Assembly (NCBI GenBank): GCA_009789175.1
Contig: CP046866.1
Span: 3,224,001 to 3,288,000 of the forward strand
DNA: 64,000 nt
Direction: 5' to 3'
Source of the DNA: Salinibaculum litoreum
Lineage (GTDB): Archaea; Halobacteriota; Halobacteria; Halobacteriales; Haloarculaceae
The position numbers and the translations under genes are program-made. The notes beneath the pieces are model-generated. The model saw nothing but the letters and a program-made list of their open reading frames with translations. It did no database searches and was not told where the DNA came from. Below are positions 25,944 to 37,912 of the stretch, in pieces. How positions within the stretch are numbered: the first letter of the stretch is position 1; each line of letters begins with the position of its first letter.

Positions 25944-27005
25944 ATGGTCTCTCCCGAGTCACAGCCCCAATCCGACAGTACAGCCCGCCCACAGGACACA
26001 CCGCTTGCTATCGAGGCGAGAGATATCCACGTCACCTATGATGACGGCACCGAGGCTGTTCGGGGGGTCGACCTCCGGATTGCCGAAGGGGAGTTTTTCG
26101 GCTTCCTCGGACCGAACGGGGCCGGCAAGACGACCACCATCAGGACGCTGGTCACGCTGTTGCACCCCACCGAAGGCGAGGTCCGTATCAACGGCTACGA
26201 CACCACGACCGAGTCCCAGCGCGTCCGCGAATCCATCGGCTACATGGCACAGGAGACAAGCATCGACCTCGAACTCACACCCAGGGAAAACCTTCAGGTC
26301 GCCTGCCGGATGTACGGTGTCCCCCGTGAGGAGCGTGACGAGCGCATCGCGGAACTGCTCGACCTCGTGGAGTTGGGAGACGTGGCCGACAAGCGTGCGG
26401 AGACGTTTTCCGGGGGGATGCAAAAACGGCTGGACACCGCAACCGTACTCGTCCACCAGCCGCCCGTCGTCTTCTTGGACGAGCCAACGACCGGCCTCGA
26501 CCCGGAGGCACGGCTTCGGGTCTGGGACTACTTCGAGCGCATCAACGACCGCGGGACGACGGTCTTTCTGACCACCCAGTATCTCGAAGAAGCCGACCAA
26601 CTCTGTGACCGCCTCGCCGTGCTCGAAGACGGACAGATAATCGCCGACGGAACGCCGGACTCGCTCAAGGCTGCCGTCGGCACCGACACGCTACGGGTGG
26701 AACTGGCACAGCCGACTGCGACCCGGAAACGTCGCGCAATCGAGACCCTCCAGTCGGACGGTGCACTCGACGGTGCGAGTATCGAAGCCACGAGCAACGG
26801 GTTCGCTATCCACGCCGCTGACGCGCGGGCAGCCGCGACAACCGTGTTCCGGACACTCGTTGACGCCGACATCGCCGTCGCCGGATTCGATGTCGACTCA
26901 CCGACGCTCGACGACGTGTTCCTCTCACTGACTGGCGAGGCGGACGACGATGGCAGCGAAACGCCAGACGTTACGGCCCTCTCCCCAGCGGAGGTGGCTC
27001 GATGA
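25944..27005 (+). CDS. ABC-2 exporter ATP-binding protein
   Basis: A 353-residue ATPase of a drug-resistance (DrrA-like) ABC exporter. Walker A is GPNGAGKTT (about 55-63), the signature is FSGGMQKRLD (about 154-163), Walker B is VVFLDEPTTGLDP (about 174-186) and the switch is VFLTTQYLEEAD. The C-terminal 100 residues form the DrrA-type extension. The following permease gene overlaps by four bases (ATGA, 27002-27005), so the two are translationally coupled. The transported substrate is unknown. The start ATG 25944 follows the inverted-repeat element D and may be controlled by the upstream Bat-type regulator. Confidence 0.93.
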   Translation: MVSPESQPQSDSTARPQDTPLAIEARDIHVTYDDGTEAVRGVDLRIAEGEFFGFLGPNGAGKTTTIRTLVTLLHPTEGEVRINGYDTTTESQRVRESIGYMAQETSIDLELTPRENLQVACRMYGVPREERDERIAELLDLVELGDVADKRAETFSGGMQKRLDTATVLVHQPPVVFLDEPTTGLDPEARLRVWDYFERINDRGTTVFLTTQYLEEADQLCDRLAVLEDGQIIADGTPDSLKAAVGTDTLRVELAQPTATRKRRAIETLQSDGALDGASIEATSNGFAIHAADARAAATTVFRTLVDADIAVAGFDVDSPTLDDVFLSLTGEADDDGSETPDVTALSPAEVAR

Positions 27006-27916
27006 GCAACGCGGCTGGGAGCGATGAGCCCAGCGACACTCCCACACGAAAAGCATCGGGAAACAGCGCCCTGACGGATATGCGTATCAGCTTCAGACGC
27101 TGGCTGGTCAAAACCTCGCGGAACCCCTACGTCACCTTCACGTCGCTGGTCCAGCCCGTCATCTTCTTCGTCCTGATGGCGGAGGTACTGGGTGCGATTG
27201 CCGGCGGCGCACTCGCCGGGACAGTGGGTGGTGACATCCACTACGTGACGTATCTCACGCCGGCAATCGTCGTCCAGTCCGCACTCTCCGCGGCCGCAGT
27301 CTCGGGCATCGGACTGGTCGACGACATGGAGACCGGGATGTTCGACAAGACACTCATCTCGCCGATGGGCCGCAGCGCGATGTTCGTCGGCAAGGTCCTC
27401 TCGGAACTGGTCCGTATCGTCGTCCAGACGCTCATCATTCTCGGGCTGGGGTACCTCATGCTCGTTCTCAAGCCCGAAGCGACGGCCACGGGGTATCTCC
27501 AGACCGGACTTCCGGGGCTGGTCGGTATCCTCGTCATTACGACCCTGTTTGGCGGTGTCTTCATGGCGTACTCGAACATCGTCGCGCTCGTGACCCGGGA
27601 CCGAGAGGCGACCATCATGATTGCGAACCTGCTAACCTTTCCCCTCCTGTTTGTCTCCAGTGCCTTCCTCCCACTCGCGGTCCTGCCGGAATGGATTCAG
27701 ACCGTCGCCATCGCAAACCCCATCACCTACGGCGTCGACGGCATCCGCGCGCTCATGCTCGGTCAGGACGTCCTTTCGGTGTTCGAGGTGACAGCCTTCG
27801 ACGGACTCTGGAACACCGTCGTGCCCACGTTCGGTGTGCTGGCCGCGTTCACGCTCGTACTCGGTGTCATCGCCGTTTCACTGCTGAACCGCGCTGCGAG
27901 GGCTGAAGTGCAGTAA
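27002..27916 (+). CDS. ABC-2 exporter permease
   Basis: A 304-residue membrane subunit with six predicted helices (about 50-70, 95-120, 145-170, 178-200, 208-230 and 270-296), typical of the ABC-2 family. Residues 1-35 are a polar cytoplasmic tail. The segment VDDMETGMFDKTLISPMGRSAMFVGK is the coupling region, and the PEWIQTVAIANPITYGVDGIRALMLG block near the end is the family signature. It forms an operon with the ATP-binding gene through a four-base overlap. The pair should export a hydrophobic compound or a polymer; the substrate cannot be read from sequence. Confidence 0.92.
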   Translation: MSNAAGSDEPSDTPTRKASGNSALTDMRISFRRWLVKTSRNPYVTFTSLVQPVIFFVLMAEVLGAIAGGALAGTVGGDIHYVTYLTPAIVVQSALSAAAVSGIGLVDDMETGMFDKTLISPMGRSAMFVGKVLSELVRIVVQTLIILGLGYLMLVLKPEATATGYLQTGLPGLVGILVITTLFGGVFMAYSNIVALVTRDREATIMIANLLTFPLLFVSSAFLPLAVLPEWIQTVAIANPITYGVDGIRALMLGQDVLSVFEVTAFDGLWNTVVPTFGVLAAFTLVLGVIAVSLLNRAARAEVQ

Positions 27917-28255
27917 ACACCAGGGAGAGCGACACTGCGTCTGCCCGTCACGACGCTATGAGTACACCGGACGCCCTACGAATCGAATCCGAACAGCCTG
28001 TGGTCGAGCGGTAACTGGCGACAGTTCGGGCAGCAAAGCCCCATACTGAACGGTCGACACAGGGGAACCGGGCGCTGAGCGGGGGTTGCTCCAATCAGAG
28101 ACTTCACATGGCTTCTCGTACCAATGGAAGGGACCAACCGAGTCATTCAAAAGGGTTGGCTCTCCTATGACGATATCCGCATGATTGTGGCGGTGGGGCG
28201 TGTCCCGCCCGCCACGTCACATACGCCCTAGACGAAAACTTTTCGTTGATGATGG
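27917..28255. other. Spacer between ABC exporter and rRNA operon
   Basis: A 339-base region with no credible gene. The strongest structure is a GC-rich hairpin (GTGGCGG...CCGCCAC, about 28187-28217), possibly the end of the exporter transcript. It is followed by an AACTTTTCG element near 28237 that could be the first rRNA promoter. The GC content falls towards the rRNA leader. ORFs here are basic shadows. Confidence 0.5.
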
Positions 28256-28330
28256 GGTCGGATGATGAGGAGTCTACCCCTGCGGTCCGCCGTCAAGATG
28301 GACTCTGATGTGAGCCCTGACAGTTTGGTG
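28256..28330 (+). repeat. rRNA leader repeat, copy 1
   Basis: First of three near-identical blocks of about 75 bp. It contains GATGATGAGGAGTCTACCCC and ends in the 16S processing half-stem. One base differs in the half-stem (TTTGGTG versus TTCGGTG). Upstream sequence is unrelated to copies 2 and 3. Confidence 0.85.
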
Positions 28331-28466
28331 ATGCCATCGATTGGCGCTCAACCCGGAGGTCAGAGATTCGGGCTCATAGGATACCGAAACGCTGGTGTAA
28401 CTCTCTGTGGCGGTTGTTTCCCACGTTCGTGTGGAGACAAGCTACTGAGAATGAGCATTCGTCTCA

Positions 28467-28474
28467 CATATAAA
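28467..28474 (+). promoter_or_regulatory. rRNA leader TATA box P1
   Basis: CACATATAAAAC, an AT-rich box in GC-rich sequence. It is matched by the equivalent box at 28830-28836 in the next repeat unit. Confidence 0.6.
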
Positions 28475-28550
28475 ACGAAAGTGTGTGAGAGTAGCGACCC
28501 TTCGCAGTCACGTGGTTTAGAGTGGCAGACAACTCCAAAATCGAAGCCAT

Positions 28551-28556
28551 TATATA
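28551..28556 (+). promoter_or_regulatory. rRNA promoter TATA box P2
   Basis: TATATA inside CCATTATATACCC, preceded by TCGAAG. This fits the strong haloarchaeal rRNA promoter pattern. The identical box sits in the following unit at 28913-28918. Confidence 0.75.
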
Positions 28557-28655
28557 CCCACGTCTAATACGAATATAGCACGCAGAAGGTGGCCGATGAC
28601 GGGGTTACCCGTCGTGTCACCTACGACCCAGGCGAGAACGACTCGCCAACGTTGT

Positions 28656-28730
28656 GGTCGGATGATGAGGAGTCTACCCCTGCGGTCCGCCGTCAAGATG
28701 GACTCTGATGTGAGCCCTGACAGTTCGGTG
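28656..28730 (+). repeat. rRNA leader repeat, copy 2
   Basis: Second copy of the 75-bp block, 400 bases after copy 1. It ends in a perfect processing half-stem (28710-28730), followed by a local hairpin GCGCCA-TCGAC-TGGCGC (28731-28747) that is absent from copy 3. Confidence 0.85.
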
Positions 28731-28829
28731 GCGCCATCGACTGGCGCTCAATCCGGATGTCGGAACTGTGCCGGCCGTTCGACCCAGTTCGTGGGAGAAC
28801 GGGCCAGCGAGAATGTGACTTCAGCTCAC

Positions 28830-28836
28830 ATATAAA
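28830..28836 (+). promoter_or_regulatory. rRNA leader TATA box P3
   Basis: CACATATAAAAT, the counterpart of P1 in the second unit. Confidence 0.6.
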
Positions 28837-28912
28837 ATGAAAATCAGTGGGATATGCACCCCCGTACAGTCACGTGGTTTGGAATGGCAGACGATTCCAA
28901 AATCGAAGCCAT

Positions 28913-28918
28913 TATATA
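28913..28918 (+). promoter_or_regulatory. rRNA promoter TATA box P4
   Basis: TATATA inside CCATTATATACCC. Position and sequence match P2. It is the closest strong promoter to 16S, giving a leader of roughly 240 bases. Confidence 0.75.
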
Positions 28919-29017
28919 CCCACGTCTAATACGAATATAGCACGCAGAAGGTGGCCGATGACGGGGTTACCCGTCGTGTCACCTACGACCCAGACGAGAA
29001 CGACTCGTCGACGTTGT

Positions 29018-29092
29018 GGTCGGATGATGAGGAGTCTACCCCTGCGGTCCGCCGTCAAGATGGACTCTGATGTGAGCCCTGACAGTTCGGTG
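29018..29092 (+). repeat. rRNA leader repeat, copy 3
   Basis: Third copy of the 75-bp block, 362 bases after copy 2. It ends in the functional 16S processing half-stem (29072-29092). Confidence 0.85.
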
Positions 29093-29101
29093 ACATCCGA
29101 T
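29072..29101 (+). other. 16S pre-rRNA processing stem, 5' strand
   Basis: The 21 bases 29072-29092 are perfectly complementary to 30743-30763 downstream of 16S. After a three-base bulge (ACA), TCCGAT 29096-29101 pairs with ATCGGA 30737-30742. This is compatible with the archaeal bulge-helix-bulge cleaved by the splicing endonuclease. Confidence 0.85.
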
Positions 29102-29180
29102 TGATGCAGCCGATGTGGTGTCACCAACTGACGATAGAGACATTGTGTCTCCGCCAGTCCCCGGCTCTGCCGGGGAACCC

Positions 29181-30653
<1,473 letters not shown>

Positions 30654-30736
30654 AACGACCGGGACTGGGGTTTTACCCCAGCCCACAGACACTGTCTGCC
30701 CGTGTGGCAGACACCGGTGACACGACGGCCGTGTCG

Positions 30737-30763
30737 ATCGGACACCGAACTGTCAGGGCTCAC
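30737..30763 (+). other. 16S pre-rRNA processing stem, 3' strand
   Basis: Complements the 5' strand at 29072-29101 and encloses the whole 16S. The same strand could also pair with the half-stem copies at 28310-28330 and 28710-28730. Confidence 0.85.
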
Positions 30764-30768
30764 GCCCT

Positions 30769-30834
30769 CGACCGATAGCTCAGTGGAAGAGCATCCGTTT
30801 CGCGAAGGCCCCGGTTCGATTCCGGGTCGGTCAC
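30769..30834 (+). pseudogene. tRNA-like sequence in 16S-23S spacer, anticodon arm incomplete
   Basis: Sits where haloarchaea normally carry tRNA-Ala. The acceptor strands CGACCGA and TCGGTCA pair except at the first position. The D arm (GCTC...GAGC) and the T arm (CCCGG-TTCGATT-CCGGG) are canonical. The anticodon region has a 5' strand TCCGT and a loop TTCGCGA (anticodon would be CGC, Ala), but the next bases AGGC lead straight into the T stem, so the 3' strand of the anticodon stem, about five bases, is missing. This makes it a likely inactive relic, or an element kept for RNA processing. Confidence 0.6.
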
Positions 30835-30936
30835 TCTCGCGGACATCCAGTCCGCAAACCGATGCACCATCCCGTGCAAGCGCGGATGGGAAGGGTTGAT
30901 ACACGTACCGTTCACCACGGGCGTGTGGATGACACC

Positions 30937-30954
30937 GTGTGTACGTGCGATCCA
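30937..30954 (+). other. 23S pre-rRNA processing stem, 5' strand
   Basis: Eighteen bases that pair at 16 positions with 34007-34024 beyond 23S. The adjacent GGACTCGTTCA near 30965 also pairs with TGAACGAGTCC near 33985, extending the stem that encloses pre-23S. Confidence 0.75.
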
Positions 30955-30993
30955 GGCGTCCACTGGACTCGTTCATCGAGTTCAATCGACGTC

Positions 30994-31044
30994 GTGAGTT
31001 CCATCTGGAACTCACACATTCCGTGAGTCCCCACCGGGACTCAC
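30994..31044 (+). other. Two tandem hairpins in pre-23S leader
   Basis: Hairpin 1 is GTGAGTTCC-ATCT-GGAACTCAC (30994-31015). Hairpin 2 is GTGAGTCCC-CACC-GGGACTCAC (31023-31044). Each has a perfect nine-base-pair stem and a four-base loop, and they end about eight bases before mature 23S. Confidence 0.8.
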
Positions 31045-31051
31045 AACCACA

Positions 31052-33963
<2,912 letters not shown>

Positions 33964-34006
33964 ATTCATACCGCATTGGACTCGTTGAACGAGTCCAGGC
34001 GCAATC

Positions 34007-34024
34007 TGGATCGCACGTGTACAC
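34007..34024 (+). other. 23S pre-rRNA processing stem, 3' strand
   Basis: Pairs with 30937-30954 and closes the pre-23S stem. Confidence 0.75.
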
Positions 34025-34029
34025 GGAGT

Positions 34030-34077
34030 AGACCGACCGACAATGGTCAGATCGCGGTTCGATTCCGCGAGTCGGCG
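34030..34077 (+). other. tRNA T-arm-like sequence in 23S-5S spacer
   Basis: Contains CGCGG-TTCGATT-CCGCG, a perfect T stem and loop, followed by AGTCGGC, but no D or anticodon arm. A similar linker occurs in other haloarchaeal operons as I recall. It may be a mimic recognised by RNase Z or P to free the 5S 5' end. The function is inferred. Confidence 0.5.
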
Positions 34078-34199
34078 TTAAGACGGCCATAGCGGCGGGG
34101 TAACACCCGTACCCATCCCGAACACGGAAGTTAAGCCCGCCAGCGTTCCGGTGAGTACTGGAGTGCGCGAGCCTCTGGGAAACTCGGTTCGCCGTCTCC
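34078..34199 (+). rRNA. rrf: 5S ribosomal RNA
   Basis: About 122 bases, starting TTAAGACGGCCATAGCGG and ending CGCCGTCTCC. Core segments CCCGTACCCATCCCGAACAC and TGGGAAACTCGG are typical. It is the last rRNA of the operon. No tRNA-Cys follows, unlike many haloarchaeal operons. Confidence 0.95.
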
Positions 34200-34209
34200 C
34201 ATTCATACC

Positions 34210-34229
34210 GCGGTGGATTTCTCCACCGC
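34210..34229 (+). terminator. Hairpin after 5S rRNA
   Basis: GCGGTGGA-TTTC-TCCACCGC, a perfect eight-base-pair stem and four-base loop starting 10 bases after 5S. No long T tract follows. It may end the rRNA transcript or trim it. The bases before it (CCATTCATACCGC) repeat those after 23S. Confidence 0.6.
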
Positions 34230-34333
34230 ACTCATCACCCTCGCATAGTGACAACGCTCGGATAGCAGGAAGGAGAGACTCCATCCCGCCCGGCGGTGTC
34301 CTGCGAGATTTTCATACACCATTACGTGACGGA

Positions 34334-34990
34334 CTAGTCCTGCAAGGAGAGTGTCTCTTGCATCACTGCGGATTCAGCCTTTCTGAGATGTGCGGAGACT
34401 GTCGAGTCGGTAATATCGAGTTCAGCAGCCACGTCGGAGATCGTCACGGTTCGTGGAACGTCGTAGTAGCCGAGTTCGGCGGCGGTGGCAACGACTTCGC
34501 GCTGCCGGTCGGTCAGTACTGTCTCGGGACTCCGACGCCGGTCGTACTCCCCCAGCCGTTCGACAGTGCTCTCTACGCTCTCGGGGAGTGCGGCAAGTAG
34601 CGCCCGCAAGTCCTCGGGGTCGCCAAGAGCCTCGAACACCGCAGTCCCGGTGTCCGTGTAGATGACCGGCGGGACGACGACGATGGACTCCTGTGCGAAG
34701 GCCAGAATCCATTCCCACTCTTCGCTCGTCGGGGTCGCACGGACAAACGCGTAAAACGAGTCTTCGGTGACCGGTAGCAACGTGTACTCCGAGATGGTCT
34801 CGACGTCCGCGATTCGTTCCCGGTAGGGTTCAATCGGGCCGACGACACGGAACAACACTGCGGGACGGTCCCCGAGGAACCGCCACGTCCAGAGTTCCTC
34901 CCGGTCCATCTCCGGGTGTGAGACGAGAAACTCATGCATCGGATGACGGACCTGCTCGGCGAATGCAAGTCGCACACGAAGGAACCGCAT
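34334..34990 (-). CDS. Bacterio-opsin activator (Bat)-type HTH regulator, divergent from P450
   Basis: A 218-residue regulator. Residues 1-150 form a sensory region, and the C-terminal HTH_10 domain begins LTDRQREVVATAAELGYYDVPRTVTISDVAAELDITDSTVSAHLRKAE (about 160-205). ATG 34990 is chosen over 35014 because a TATA box (GTTTAAGTG on the minus strand, about 35014-35022) sits about 25 bases upstream. The 82-base gap to the divergent P450 gene holds both promoters, so the protein probably controls it or both genes. Confidence 0.85.
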   Translation of the reverse strand: MRFLRVRLAFAEQVRHPMHEFLVSHPEMDREELWTWRFLGDRPAVLFRVVGPIEPYRERIADVETISEYTLLPVTEDSFYAFVRATPTSEEWEWILAFAQESIVVVPPVIYTDTGTAVFEALGDPEDLRALLAALPESVESTVERLGEYDRRRSPETVLTDRQREVVATAAELGYYDVPRTVTISDVAAELDITDSTVSAHLRKAESAVMQETLSLQD

Positions 34991-35072
34991 GCTTTCGCAT
35001 ACGACCGCGAGCACTTAAACGGGCACGCATGGCCGCGTCAAGGCTGACTGCTCCGGGCCGACAACAACAGAT

Positions 35073-36416
35073 ATGAGCAAACACGACAACAAGCAGCCGC
35101 TCCCTCCAAAGCGGAGCGGGCTCCCGGTCCTCGGGAGCGCAGTCTCCTTTGGGAGAGACCCATACGCGTTCTACGAGGACGTGGCGAGTCACGGCGATGT
35201 CGTCCGCTTTTCGATGGGCAGCTACGACATGGTCGGCGTCCTGCATCCCGACGCAATCGAGGACGTTCTCGTCGAGAACTTCGACTGCTTCCGAAAGCCG
35301 GACGCGGCCGGCGGTGTGGACGTGCTTGCAGACGGATTGTTACTGGCCGACGGCGAGCAGTGGCAGTCCCAGCGGACGCGTCTCCAGCCGATGTTCTACC
35401 GGGAGCGCATCGAGACGTACGCGGAGACGATGGCAACGTATGCGGCCGCGACTGCCGACGAGTGGGTAGCAGCTGACGGCACTATCGACCTGACCGAGGC
35501 GACATCGACGTACACACTGCAAGTCCTCGGAAAGACGCTGTTTGGCGTCGACACCGACGAGCACCGCCGTGCGATCCGAGCCGGTGCTGAAGCGATTCTC
35601 GAACGGAGCAGCCAGAACCCTGTTTCGGTGGACCTCCCCAGCTGGCTGCCCACACCTAGCAACCGCCGCTACCGCCGCGGCATCGACCAACTGGAAGGCG
35701 TCGTCGACGACCTCATCGAACAAGCAGACGAGGATGGCGACGACAAGGACATCCTGTCGCTGCTTGTCACTGCCAGCGCCCAGGAGGAAGACGGGCCAAC
35801 GGAGAGCGAGATTCGGAGCCAACTCATGACGTTCCTGTTTGCCGGCCACGAGACGAGCGCGACGGCACTGACCTGGGCACTCTACGAACTCGGCCGAAAA
35901 CCGAGTGTCGCTGACCGACTGCACAGCGAGGTCGACGACGTACTGGATGGCACGACCGCCACGCTGACCGACCTGCCGGACCTGACGTACACCGAGCAGG
36001 TGCTCAGAGAGACGCTTCGCCGGTATCCACCAGCGGCTGCCATCTTCCGGGAAGCCGACGAGGACGTCACCATCGGCGGATTCCGTGTCCCGGAGGATAC
36101 CTTCGTCGTCCTCCCGCAGTTTCACGTCCACACCGACGGACGCTGGTGGGATAACCCCGACCAGTTCGACCCCTCACGGTGGGACGATATCTCCGAGCCA
36201 CCGGGTGATAGGCCGGAATACTCGTATTTCCCGTTCGGTGGCGGCCCTCGCCACTGCATCGGGATGCGCTTTGCACGGATGGAACTCAAACTCGCCCTGG
36301 CGACAATCGCACGGCGCTGTCGAATCACCCACGACCACGATACCGTCCCTATCGAGGTCGGCTCGACGGTCCACCCCGGCAATGCGGTTCGGGCGACGGT
36401 ACAGCGCCGAGACTGA
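35073..36416 (+). CDS. Cytochrome P450 monooxygenase
   Basis: A 447-residue soluble P450 that would oxidise an organic substrate with O2 and electrons from a redox partner. The I-helix motif is AGHETSATAL (about 257-266), the K-helix motif is ETLRR (about 313-317), and the heme loop FPFGGGPRHCIGMR (about 386-399) has the ligand Cys near 395. No membrane anchor is present. No ferredoxin or reductase gene is nearby, so electrons must come from elsewhere. The divergent Bat-type regulator is a likely controller. The substrate is unknown; carotenoid, retinoid or terpenoid chemistry is possible but unsupported. Confidence 0.94.
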   Translation: MSKHDNKQPLPPKRSGLPVLGSAVSFGRDPYAFYEDVASHGDVVRFSMGSYDMVGVLHPDAIEDVLVENFDCFRKPDAAGGVDVLADGLLLADGEQWQSQRTRLQPMFYRERIETYAETMATYAAATADEWVAADGTIDLTEATSTYTLQVLGKTLFGVDTDEHRRAIRAGAEAILERSSQNPVSVDLPSWLPTPSNRRYRRGIDQLEGVVDDLIEQADEDGDDKDILSLLVTASAQEEDGPTESEIRSQLMTFLFAGHETSATALTWALYELGRKPSVADRLHSEVDDVLDGTTATLTDLPDLTYTEQVLRETLRRYPPAAAIFREADEDVTIGGFRVPEDTFVVLPQFHVHTDGRWWDNPDQFDPSRWDDISEPPGDRPEYSYFPFGGGPRHCIGMRFARMELKLALATIARRCRITHDHDTVPIEVGSTVHPGNAVRATVQRRD

Positions 36417-37216
36417 GTGCCTATTACCGCACTACGAGTCGGTCTCTGTTCGAGTCGGACATTCGATGAGTCCTCGGAAACGCGACTCGTCTCCGAGATA
36501 CCACGATGTCTTCACTTTCTTTTCACACAGCGAAAAGAGGTGACACCCCCGAATTTTCCGGAGAAGGGTGAAACAAGTCGCGACGAGCGCACACGACTTT
36601 CGCTCGGGCTACGCTGAACTCGTGTCGTGCACAGAAGTCGTCGAGATGACAGACCGGGACGAAGACGCCGAGTAAAGACGACTGGACGGGAAAGTTCACA
36701 CCACAGACCGTAGACCAGTTCCACTCGCTCGGCCCGCACGGACAGGACCGTTTCGTCTCGACACTCGGCGAAGTTGGCGAGTCAGAATGGCGTGAATCTG
36801 ACGAGTTCCTCGAGCCGCTCACTGGTGGGCCTCTCTCGAAACGCCGCGTCGGATAGTACCGACTCGCCTGTACGCTTGACTGCGCCGGGGCGGTGCTGGT
36901 AGTCCACCGAATCGAACCTCGGGGCGGGGTCTCCACTGTTGTCGACGATTGATTGAACCTGAGTGTCGAACCACAAGATGGCACCGGGAGTAGTACGATT
37001 CTTTCACGCGGTGCGACGCGAGTCCCTCAACTTCGTTATGGACTTTTTGTCTGGGTGCCTGAGGAAAGGTCCGTTTTCGAGCCGTTCGACTGGGTCTGTT
37101 TTCCCGTCGTCGCCTTCGATTCCCTCCGGTCGACTGGCCCCGGGCGACCGGCGTGTCGAGGACGTCAGCGGGGGAGTCACATAAAACTACAATAGCATTC
37201 GGCCCAAGAATGCACT
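36417..37216. other. 800-base region without a credible gene
   Basis: Both strands were read. The ORFs here are short, basic or Ser/Arg-rich and lack start signals. A few fragments have haloarchaeal-type composition, for example the plus-strand stretch from about 36690 to 36857 and the minus-strand stretch 36782-36976, but they are in different frames and broken. This looks like decayed coding sequence or non-coding DNA. The right end holds the promoter of the next gene (ATAAAAC, about 37181-37187). No tRNA or inverted repeat with a partner was seen. Confidence 0.5.
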
Positions 37217-37912
37217 GTGACACGCGAGGCCGCACGCACGGGGTTCGAGCAGTTCGTCGACGAGGCTATCGCGTACACCCAGCGAGAGTTCGACGTGGCG
37301 CGGGCGCTTCGCAACGGTGCTCGCGGCCCGGGCAAACGACTCGTGGGCAAACTGTTGAACGATTCGGACACGCTTCGTCGGCGCGTGGTCGAACCGGAAC
37401 TCGACGCCTATCGCGACCGGATTCTCCGGCAGTTCGATGTCCTGTTAGAGGCCGTCGAGAGCGGAGAGGGCGTCGATGCCTACCGTGAGCAGTTGCTCTC
37501 GACGGACTCCTACGCCGAGGCGATGCGGTCGGACCTCGGGAGTAGCCGGCGGGAAGCCATTCAGGAGGACCTGCTCGCCCGTCAGCGCAGACTTGCGGAG
37601 GCGGTCACCCCGCTCGTCGAATCCTCGGCCGACCAGTTCTGGCCGGCCGTCGAGGCGGTCTTCGACCGCGAGCAGGCGCGGGCGCTGGTTTCCGACCACT
37701 TCGCGTTTACCGACCCGCTGCAGGAACACCGCAACGCCTTCGAGATGACGACAGCCTTCGACCCCGGTGATGTGCTGGGTGGACTCGGAGGGCTGCTCGG
37801 TGGTGGCCGTTCGGTCGAGGTGGAGTACACCGACGAGGCCGTCCGCTCGCTGCGCCGGGCCGAGCGCCGGGTTATCGCGGACACCAACGAGGAGATAGAC
37901 CGGCGATTCTAG
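37217..37912 (+). CDS. Conserved haloarchaeal helical protein, unknown function
   Basis: A 231-residue protein, mostly alpha-helical and rich in Arg and Glu, with no membrane helices. A Gly-rich stretch GGLGGLLGGG near residue 190 is a flexible linker before a short C-terminal part. The start codon is GTG 37217, supported by a TATA box (CATAAAACTAC, about 37180-37190). The stop TAG overlaps the stop of the convergent SLC13 gene (CTAG, 37909-37912). The family is not recognised. Confidence 0.72.
   Translation: MTREAARTGFEQFVDEAIAYTQREFDVARALRNGARGPGKRLVGKLLNDSDTLRRRVVEPELDAYRDRILRQFDVLLEAVESGEGVDAYREQLLSTDSYAEAMRSDLGSSRREAIQEDLLARQRRLAEAVTPLVESSADQFWPAVEAVFDREQARALVSDHFAFTDPLQEHRNAFEMTTAFDPGDVLGGLGGLLGGGRSVEVEYTDEAVRSLRRAERRVIADTNEEIDRRF

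Larger units (their letters stand above)
28505..28736 (+). repeat. rRNA promoter duplication, unit 1
   Basis: About 232 bp, duplicated at 28867-29098 with few changes. It spans the TATATA promoter box at 28551, the region to the leader core and the processing half-stem (copy 2). The spacing between units is 362 bases, which shows tandem duplication. Confidence 0.85.
28867..29098 (+). repeat. rRNA promoter duplication, unit 2
   Basis: Second copy of the 232-bp unit, with the last promoter before the mature 16S. It carries the TATATA box at 28913-28918 and ends in the processing stem actually used for 16S. Confidence 0.85.
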
